This document shows positions 35,172-43,299 of a stretch of DNA of 43,299 nt, one piece after another. This stretch comes from Roseisalinus antarcticus. Lineage in GTDB: Bacteria > Pseudomonadota > Alphaproteobacteria > Rhodobacterales > Rhodobacteraceae. The stretch's first letter is position 1; each line of letters begins with the position of its first letter. The stretch is taken from the NCBI RefSeq assembly GCF_900172355.1, contig NZ_FWFZ01000028.1, positions 1-43,299 on the forward strand, in the 5' to 3' direction. The notes below the pieces were generated by a model, which had not been told where the DNA came from, did no database searches, and was given only the letters and a program-made list of their open reading frames with translations. Both the position numbers and the translations under genes were made by a program.

Positions 35172-38017
35172 TCGGCGGCGTCAACCAGCGTCTCCATCGG
35201 CGGGCAGGTGCAGATCAGGTGGCGGTCGCCGTGCACATTGTCGACCCGGTTCACCGGCGGCCAATACTTGTCCACCCGGAACGCGCCGGGCGGAAAGCAC
35301 GCCTGTTCTCGGCTGTAGGGGCGATCCCAGTCGCGCACGAGGTCCTCCATGGTGTGCGGCGCGTTCTTCAGCGGGTTGTTCTGCCGGTCGATGCGCCCCT
35401 CCTCGATGTCGGCGATCTCGGCGCGGATCGCCAGCATGGCGTCGCAGAACCGGTCGAGCTCGGCCTTGGTCTCGCTCTCTGTCGGCTCGACCATCAGCGT
35501 TCCGGCAACCGGCCAGCTCATCGTCGGGGCGTGAAAGCCGCAATCCATCAACCGCTTGGCGATGTCCTCGACGGTGATCCCCGCGCTTTTCTCGAAGGGC
35601 CGCGTGTCGAGGATGCATTCATGCGCGATCCGCCCGGTCGGCCCGGTATAAAGCACGTCGAATGCCCCGTTGAGGCGCCGCGCGATGTAATTGGCGTTCA
35701 GGATCGCGACCCGGGTGGCCTGGGTCATCCCCTCGCCGCCCATCATCAGGCAATAGGCCCAGGAGATCGGCAGCAGCGAGGGCGAGCCGAACGGCGCGGC
35801 GGACACCGGCCCCTCGGCCCCGCCGGTCTGCGGGTGGCCGGGCAGGAACGGCGCAAGATGCGCCTTGACGCCGATCGGCCCCATGCCCGGGCCGCCGCCG
35901 CCATGGGGGATGCAGAAGGTCTTGTGCAGGTTCAGGTGGCTGACGTCGCCACCAAGATCCCCCGGCCGGCTGAGCCCGACCATCGCATTCATGTTCGCCC
36001 CGTCGATATAGACCTGCCCGCCGTGGCGGTGCGTGATCTCGCAGATCTCGCGCACGGTCTCCTCGAAGACGCCGTGGGTCGAGGGATAGGTGATCATGCA
36101 CCCCGCCAGCCGGTCGCCCGCCGCCTCGGCCCGAGCGCGGAAATCGTCGAGGTCGATGTCGCCGTTGGCAGCCGACCGCACCGCGACCACGTCCCAGCCC
36201 ACCATATGCGCCGAGGCGGGGTTGGTGCCGTGGGCCGACACCGGGATCAGGCAGATCCTGCGGTCGTCATCCCCGCGGGACCGGTGCCAGGCGGCGATGG
36301 TCAGCAGCCCCGCGTATTCGCCCTGGGCGCCGGAATTGGGCTGCATCGAGATCGCGTCGTAGCCGGTCACGTCACAAAGCTTGTCCGAAAGATCCGCGAT
36401 CACCTCGGCATAGCCCTGCGCCTGGTCGGCAGGCACGAACGGGTGCATCTGCGAGAACTCCGCCCAACTGACCGGCATCATCTCCGCCGCCGCGTTCAGC
36501 TTCATGGTGCAGGAGCCCAGCGGGATCATCGCCCGGTCGAGCGCCAGGTCGCGGTCGGCAAGCCGGCGCATGTAGCGCGTCATCTCCTGCTCGGCGCGGT
36601 TCATGTGAAAGACCTCGTGGTCAAGATACGACGTCTCGCGCAGCGACCCCTCTGGCAGGCGGTATTCGGGCGTCATGTCGTCGTCCGCGGCGTCAAGGCC
36701 GAAGGCGGCCCAGACCGCCTCCAGCGTGTCGGGGCGGCTGAGCTCGTCCAGGGTGATGCCCACCCGCGTCGTGCCGATCCGGCGCAGGTTCACGCCCTCG
36801 CGCACGGCCGCCTGCAGCAGGCTGCGCTGCATCAGCCCGACCTCGACGGTGATCGTGTCGAAGAACTGCCGGGGCTGAACCTCGAACCCCGCCTGCTCCA
36901 GCTTGCGGGCAAGCCGCACGGTCTTGCGGTGGATGCGCTGGGCGATGGCCTTGAGCCCTTCGGGGCCGTGAAACACCGCGTAGAACGAGGCCATCACCGC
37001 CAGCAGCGCCTGCGCAGTGCAGATGTTCGAGGTCGCCTTCTCGCGCCGGATATGCTGCTCGCGGGTTTGCAGCGACAGCCGGTAGGCCCGGTTGCCGTGG
37101 CTGTCGACCGACACGCCGACCAGACGCCCGGGCAGCGCCCGCTTGTAGCTCTCCCGGGTCGCCATATAGGCTGCGTGCGGCCCGCCATAGCCCATCGGCA
37201 CGCCAAAGCGCTGGGTGGAGCCGACGGCAATATCGGCCCCCATCGCGCCCGGTTCCTTCAGCAGCGTCAGCGCCAGCGGATCCGCCGAGACCGCGGCGAT
37301 GGCGCCGACCTCATGCAGGGCCGCGATCTCGGGGGTGACATCGCGGATCTCGCCATGGGTGCCCGGATACTGGAACAACGCGCCAAAGACGCGCACGGGC
37401 TCCAGCGCCGCGGGCGGGCCGACGATCACCTCGATGTCGAGCGGTGCCGCGCGGGTCCGGATCACCGCGATGTTCTGCGGATGGCAATTCTCGTCGACGA
37501 AGAACGCCTGCGCCTTCGACTTCGCGACCCGCTTGGCCATCGTCATCGCCTCGGCACAGGCGGTGGCCTCGTCCAGCAGCGAGGCGTTCGCAATCTCGAG
37601 CCCGGTCAGGTCGGAGATCATCGTCTGGTAGTTCAACAGCGCCTCGAGGCGGCCCTGGCTGATCTCGGGCTGGTAGGGGGTATAGGCGGTGTACCAGGCC
37701 GGGTTCTCGAAGATGTTGCGCTGGATCGCCGGCGGCGTGACGGTGCCGTGATAGCCCTGGCCGATCAGCGAGGTCAGCACCTGGTTGCGGTCGGCGGTCT
37801 CGCGCATCCGGCGCAGAAGCTCGCGTTCCGACAGAGGCTTGCCCCAGTCGAGCGGCGCGTCCTGGCGGATGCTGCGCGGCACGACATCGTCGATCAGCGC
37901 CTCCAGGCTCTCGGCCCCAAGAAGCGCCAGCATCCGGTCCATCTCGGCCGGAGAGGGGCCGATGTGGCGGCGGTTGGCGAAATCGTAGGGCAGGTATTCG
38001 GTGGGTTGGAAGGCCAA
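35168..38017 (-). CDS. gcvP: Glycine dehydrogenase (decarboxylating), P-protein
   Basis: The PLP-dependent P-protein of the glycine cleavage system, 949 residues, the normal length of the fused form. It decarboxylates glycine and passes the aminomethyl group to lipoyl-GcvH. The PLP lysine is Lys699 in [20 protein letters not shown]. The N-terminus ([20 protein letters not shown]) fits the family, but the start codon is TTG at 38015-38017, preceded by AGGAG. It is the third gene after gcvT and gcvH, and a transporter gene overlaps its stop. Confidence 0.97.
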   Translation of the reverse strand: MAFQPTEYLPYDFANRRHIGPSPAEMDRMLALLGAESLEALIDDVVPRSIRQDAPLDWGKPLSERELLRRMRETADRNQVLTSLIGQGYHGTVTPPAIQRNIFENPAWYTAYTPYQPEISQGRLEALLNYQTMISDLTGLEIANASLLDEATACAEAMTMAKRVAKSKAQAFFVDENCHPQNIAVIRTRAAPLDIEVIVGPPAALEPVRVFGALFQYPGTHGEIRDVTPEIAALHEVGAIAAVSADPLALTLLKEPGAMGADIAVGSTQRFGVPMGYGGPHAAYMATRESYKRALPGRLVGVSVDSHGNRAYRLSLQTREQHIRREKATSNICTAQALLAVMASFYAVFHGPEGLKAIAQRIHRKTVRLARKLEQAGFEVQPRQFFDTITVEVGLMQRSLLQAAVREGVNLRRIGTTRVGITLDELSRPDTLEAVWAAFGLDAADDDMTPEYRLPEGSLRETSYLDHEVFHMNRAEQEMTRYMRRLADRDLALDRAMIPLGSCTMKLNAAAEMMPVSWAEFSQMHPFVPADQAQGYAEVIADLSDKLCDVTGYDAISMQPNSGAQGEYAGLLTIAAWHRSRGDDDRRICLIPVSAHGTNPASAHMVGWDVVAVRSAANGDIDLDDFRARAEAAGDRLAGCMITYPSTHGVFEETVREICEITHRHGGQVYIDGANMNAMVGLSRPGDLGGDVSHLNLHKTFCIPHGGGGPGMGPIGVKAHLAPFLPGHPQTGGAEGPVSAAPFGSPSLLPISWAYCLMMGGEGMTQATRVAILNANYIARRLNGAFDVLYTGPTGRIAHECILDTRPFEKSAGITVEDIAKRLMDCGFHAPTMSWPVAGTLMVEPTESETKAELDRFCDAMLAIRAEIADIEEGRIDRQNNPLKNAPHTMEDLVRDWDRPYSREQACFPPGAFRVDKYWPPVNRVDNVHGDRHLICTCPPMETLVDAAE

Positions 38018-38058
38018 TTCGGTCTCCTGAAGCTCTGTCGTTGAGGCGCGGGCCGGGG

Positions 38059-38418
38059 TCAGTCGACGAGGGCCTTGTATGCGGCCTCGTCCATGTAATC
38101 GTCGATCTGGGACGGATCGCTTGCGCGGATCTTGAAGAACCAGCCCTCGCCCAGCGGGTCGCGGTTCACCAACTCGGGGTCGTCCGCGACCACGTCGTTG
38201 ACCTCGACGATCTCGCCGTCGATCGGGGCGAGGATATCGGACGCGGCCTTGACGCTTTCGATCACCACGACCTCGTCGTCCTTGGCCACGGTCGAGCCCA
38301 CGGTCGGAAGCTCGACAAAGACGATGTCGCCCAGCTGTGTCGTCGCATGTTCGGTGATCCCGACCACGATCAAATCGTCATCCGGGCGGAGCCATTCGTG
38401 CTCTTCGGTGAATTTCAT
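38059..38418 (-). CDS. gcvH: Glycine cleavage system H-protein
   Basis: A 119-residue lipoyl carrier shuttling the aminomethyl and electron groups between GcvP, GcvT and dihydrolipoamide dehydrogenase. The lipoylated Lys57 is in [12 protein letters not shown]. It is very acidic, as usual. It lies 15 bases after gcvT and 41 bases before gcvP, in one operon. Confidence 0.97.
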   Translation of the reverse strand: MKFTEEHEWLRPDDDLIVVGITEHATTQLGDIVFVELPTVGSTVAKDDEVVVIESVKAASDILAPIDGEIVEVNDVVADDPELVNRDPLGEGWFFKIRASDPSQIDDYMDEAAYKALVD

Positions 38419-38433
38419 CCTGTCCTCCTGTGT

Positions 38434-39564
38434 CTAGCGTTTGAAATTGGCTGGGATGAACGGCAGGGCGGCGACCTGGACCGGCCGCCGGGTGCCGCGC
38501 AGCTCTCCCATCAATGTGGTGCCGGTCCGGGCCATGCCGGCCGGGACATAGCCCATGGCAACAGGCGCCCCCAGGCTGGGACCGAAGCCGCCAGAGGTGA
38601 CGCTGCCGATCGCGTCGCCGCCCTCCGCGCCCTCAAAAAGGTCCACGCCGGCGCGCATCGGGGCGCGGCCCTCGGGGGCGAGGCCCACGCGCCGCCGGTC
38701 CGCGCCGTCCGCAAGCTCTCGCAGGATCCGGTCCGCGCCGGGAAAGCCGCCGGCCCGCGCCCCGCCGGCGCGGCGGGCCCTCTGGATCGCCCAGGTGAGC
38801 CCGGCCTCGACCGGGCTGGTCCCGGCGTCGATGTCCTGACCGTAAAGGCACAGGCCCGCCTCCAGCCGCAGGCTGTCGCGGGCGCCAAGGCCGATCGGCG
38901 CGACGGCGTCGTCAGTCAGCAGGGCCCGCGCCAGCGCCTCGGCGGCGGCCCCGGGCACCGAAATCTCGAACCCGTCCTCGCCGGTATAGCCCGAGCGCGA
39001 CACCCAGCATTCCACCCCCGCGAGCGTCACCGTGGTGACATCCATGAACAGCATCCGCGCCACCTCCGGCGCGAGCGCGGCGAGCACGGCTTCGGCGGAC
39101 GGCCCCTGCAGGGCGAGCAAGGCGCGATCCTCCAGCACCTCGACCGCGACGCCCGCCGGCAGGCCCGACCGCAGCCGCGCGACATCCTCGGCCTTGCGGG
39201 CGGCGTTCACGACCAGGAACAGGTGATCGCCCCGGTTGGCCACCATCAGGTCGTCCTCGATGCCGCCCGCCGCATTGGTGAAGAACCCATAGCGCTGGCG
39301 CCCCACGGCCAGCGACACCAGGTCCATCGGCATCAGCGCCTCGAGCGCGGTCGCGGTGGCGGCCGGATCCGTTCCGCGCAGGATGATCTGGCCCATGTGG
39401 CTCACGTCGAAGAGACCTGCGGCCGTCCGGGTGTGCAGATGCTCCTGCATCACGCCGGCGGCATATTGCAGCGGCATCTCGTAGCCGGCGAAGGCGACCA
39501 TCCGCGCCCCCAACTCCCGGTGCAGGTCGTTCAGCGGTGTCTGGTTCAGCCCATCGCCTGTCAT
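38434..39564 (-). CDS. gcvT: Aminomethyltransferase, glycine cleavage T-protein
   Basis: A 376-residue tetrahydrofolate-dependent enzyme releasing ammonia from the aminomethyl-H-protein and forming 5,10-methylene-THF. LFDVSHMGQIILRGTD and YTGEDGFEISVPG are family hallmarks. The ATG at 39562-39564 follows a GGAGGAG ribosome binding site that is partly buried in a hairpin at 39573-39591. It is the first gene of the operon and is preceded by a tandem glycine riboswitch. Confidence 0.97.
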   Translation of the reverse strand: MTGDGLNQTPLNDLHRELGARMVAFAGYEMPLQYAAGVMQEHLHTRTAAGLFDVSHMGQIILRGTDPAATATALEALMPMDLVSLAVGRQRYGFFTNAAGGIEDDLMVANRGDHLFLVVNAARKAEDVARLRSGLPAGVAVEVLEDRALLALQGPSAEAVLAALAPEVARMLFMDVTTVTLAGVECWVSRSGYTGEDGFEISVPGAAAEALARALLTDDAVAPIGLGARDSLRLEAGLCLYGQDIDAGTSPVEAGLTWAIQRARRAGGARAGGFPGADRILRELADGADRRRVGLAPEGRAPMRAGVDLFEGAEGGDAIGSVTSGGFGPSLGAPVAMGYVPAGMARTGTTLMGELRGTRRPVQVAALPFIPANFKR

Positions 39565-39572
39565 CGCGTCTC

Positions 39573-39591
39573 CTCCGTTGTCCGAACGGAG
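39573..39591 (-). promoter_or_regulatory. Hairpin covering the gcvT ribosome binding site
   Basis: CTCCGTT and AACGGAG form a perfect 7-bp stem with a 5-base loop. On the transcribed strand AACGGAG includes the 5' half of the GGAGGAG site of gcvT. It is a likely expression platform of the riboswitch, acting on translation. Confidence 0.6.
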
Positions 39592-39639
39592 CCCCAGGCG
39601 TCATCCGGGCGCCCCGTCGCGCGGCCCTTCGGCCAGCTT

Positions 39640-39792
39640 CGGCGCCCCCTCTGTCCGTTCGCCTGAGATCGCTATCCCTTCGGCGGGCGCGTCAGCGCCT
39701 CTCTCCAGAGTTCCTCGGCCGGTCGGTCCGGGTGCCTGAGAGTTTCCGGGGCGGTTGCTCCTTCGGCGACGTCCTGTGACGTCTCTCCCGAC
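39640..39792 (-). promoter_or_regulatory. Tandem glycine riboswitch
   Basis: Read on the minus strand, aptamer 1 (39791 to about 39727) has CGGGAGAG, GCCGAAGGAGCAA and AACTCTCAGGCACCC. Aptamer 2 (about 39708 to 39645) has TGGAGAGAGGCGC, GCCGAAGGGATAGC and ATCTCAGGCGAACGGACAGA. These are the conserved elements of the glycine riboswitch, in the usual two-aptamer order. It precedes gcvT by about 80 bases and should raise gcv expression when glycine is abundant. Exact ends are approximate. Confidence 0.93.
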
Positions 39793-39884
39793 CAGTTCTG
39801 AGGGGATCGTATCGAAATTCCCTGCGGAGGCAATGGCGCATCCGCGTCGTGCCCGATCTGCGATCTTCGCACGGCAGGGACCCC

Positions 39885-39915
39885 TTGACCCTCCAGCGGC
39901 TGGAAGGACTACATG
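39885..39915 (+). promoter_or_regulatory. MerR/CueR-type promoter with 19-bp spacer
   Basis: TTGACC (39885-39890) and TACATG (39910-39915) are separated by 19 bases, longer than normal, and the spacer contains the dyad CTCCAG-CGG-CTGGAAGG. This is the layout of MerR-family metal-responsive promoters, where the regulator twists the DNA to align the boxes. No MerR/CueR gene is in the window, so the regulator must lie elsewhere. It drives the P-type ATPase 40 bases downstream. Confidence 0.75.
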
Positions 39916-39954
39916 AGGTGAACCGCTTCCCGCCCGACCTCGAAAGGACAGGCC

Positions 39955-42411
<2,457 letters not shown>

Positions 42412-42420
42412 CCAGAGCGG

Positions 42421-42447
42421 CGCCGGATGCGGTGGGCGCCTCCGGCG
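42421..42447 (+). terminator. Weak hairpin after the ATPase gene
   Basis: CGCCGGA and TCCGGCG can pair around a 13-base loop 9 bases beyond the stop. There is no T-run, so it would be at best a Rho-assisted or processed 3' end. Confidence 0.3.
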
Positions 42448-43172
42448 TGGCGCATCGGCTATCTCGCTGTCGGCGAACCTGTCTCACGCGATCGGCGCCC
42501 AGCCCGGCGGCGCACTGACGGTGAGCGGACCTGCCGGCGGACAATCGTCTCGACCGGACCGGACACGCGGGTCGCCGCCCCATGTTCGTAGGTCGTTCCT
42601 GCCGGGCGGCGATCAACCTTGCGGGGAGGTGCTGATCTTGATGTGCATGGGCGACGCGAAACCGGATAGCCGGCGCCCTTGCAACGCGGTCACAATTGGT
42701 GGTCATCATTCCCCACCAAGCGCCAAGGACGGCATCTCGCCGGGGTGCCCATACCGTATCAAAGGCCGTTGAGGTTCGCGCACGCTGCCCTCCACCGGCA
42801 CGGTCCTTCCCGGTCACTCTGCCAGAGCCCCCGACAATTGTCGCTGCGCTTGGCGGAGCGGACCAGAGGGCACGGCGTCCGGTCACCGCCTGGGAGAACG
42901 CCAAGTCGTTTGGATCAATGTTCTGTCAGAAAACCCCAAACACGAGCACAATGTTGCGAACTTTTCGGTCGCGGAATACCCACCCCGTGGGCTGGCAAGT
43001 CAGAGCTGGAGGCCCAAGATCCGACGTCGGCGCTCAATGTCATGGAAACCGCCGTCCCTCGGCAACGGCCTCTGATGACGAAGGTCAGTTCCACCTGCGC
43101 TTGCGCGGGCATTGCCCCATGCCACCCTCCCAGACCGGCCGATATTTCCAAACCGCAATGACAAATTCCAAT
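42448..43172. other. Gene-poor stretch, no recognisable product
   Basis: About 0.7 kb with several overlapping short frames on both strands, none with recognisable motifs or ribosome binding sites. Base composition is more mixed than in the genes to the left. It may be intergenic debris beside the truncated RTX gene. Confidence 0.5.
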
Positions 43173-43298
43173 GCCGCTTATCCGGTCGTTCCCGGCCCCG
43201 CCGTCCAGCACATCGCGCCCGGCCTCGCCGCGCAGGCTGTCATTCCCGTCGCCGCCGCGCAGGATGTCGCCGCCGGTCCAGCCGCGCAGGTTGTCGTT
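43173..43298 (-). pseudogene. RTX (haemolysin-type calcium-binding) repeat region, truncated and cut by window edge
   Basis: The minus-strand translation from the window edge gives a run of glycine/aspartate-rich nonapeptides (GGDILRGGDGNDSLRG; GRDVLDGGAGNDRISG), the GGxGxDxLx calcium-binding repeat of secreted RTX proteins. After ISG the pattern stops abruptly and becomes IGICHCGLEISAG, then unrelated residues to a stop at 42915. RTX proteins normally continue with more repeats or a C-terminal secretion signal, so the gene seems broken near 43172. The start lies outside the window; the left end may be a recombination point. Family assignment is good; whether it is a pseudogene is an inference. 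Confidence 0.75.
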
Positions 43299-43299
43299 G

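Noticed and set aside
35102-38044. 980-codon open frame on the plus strand opposite gcvP
   Set aside because: It mirrors gcvP codon by codon in high-GC DNA, has His/Arg/Gly-rich low-complexity content and no family motifs.
39721-39760. Intrinsic terminator before gcvT
   Set aside because: The repeated GC-rich stems belong to the two glycine aptamers, and no T-run follows.

Overview
The window is high-GC DNA from an alphaproteobacterium, most likely a member of the Rhodobacteraceae. This is inferred from codon use, family composition and the riboswitch-led gcvT-gcvH-gcvP operon; no marker gene fixes the taxon. Two parts are eroding (about 1-4 kb and 6.5-8.7 kb) and the rest is mostly intact, tightly packed catabolic and transport operons.

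Layout. (1) 1-4.0 kb is a scrapyard: a piece of a GH78 alpha-L-rhamnosidase, a decayed CUT1-type sugar ABC transporter (binding protein with an in-frame stop, permease tail, one intact permease, frameshifted ATPase), then a serine recombinase remnant joined to the tail of an IS3-type transposase. (2) 4.1-6.5 kb holds an NAD(P)-binding oxidoreductase and a DUF4386 membrane protein divergent from a LysR regulator with a TTGC-N11-GCAA box. (3) 6.7-8.7 kb carries a broken paralogous oxidoreductase and a broken AraC regulator. (4) 9.0-11.8 kb holds a LysR regulator divergent from a cytochrome b561, an NAD(P)H-dependent flavin reductase and a small membrane protein. (5) 11.8-19.3 kb is a dipeptide/oligopeptide-type ABC operon ending in an alpha/beta hydrolase, divergent from a LacI-type regulator. 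(6) 19.4-31.2 kb is a pentose-type catabolic locus: an aldo/keto reductase, a Gfo/Idh/MocA dehydrogenase resembling D-apiose dehydrogenase, a three-domain protein resembling D-apionate lactonase (ApnL), and a ribose-type ABC transporter. Opposite these lie an SDR and a two-domain sulfurtransferase, followed by a VOC protein, a second SDR and a GntR/FCD regulator. A 10-bp palindrome related to CTGTATGCAG lies in both intergenic regions and is the probable GntR operator. (7) 31.6-33.9 kb is a CHASE hybrid histidine kinase whose receiver domain is shifted out of frame by a CTAT duplication. (8) 33.8-39.8 kb is a glycine cleavage operon (gcvT, gcvH, gcvP) with a tandem glycine riboswitch, followed by an overlapping MFS transporter. 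(9) 39.9-42.4 kb is a copper-type P1B ATPase behind a MerR/CueR-type promoter. (10) The right edge is gene-poor and ends in a truncated RTX-repeat coding region.

The most interesting part is region 6. The transporter, dehydrogenase and lactonase fit uptake of D-apiose (or a similar branched or aldose sugar), oxidation to a lactone and hydrolysis to the acid. None of the known enzymes for later D-apionate metabolism (oxidoisomerase, kinase, RuBisCO-like protein) is visible, while an SDR-sulfurtransferase pair and a VOC-SDR pair sit under what looks like the same regulator. This could be an undescribed variant pathway, which would need biochemical confirmation.
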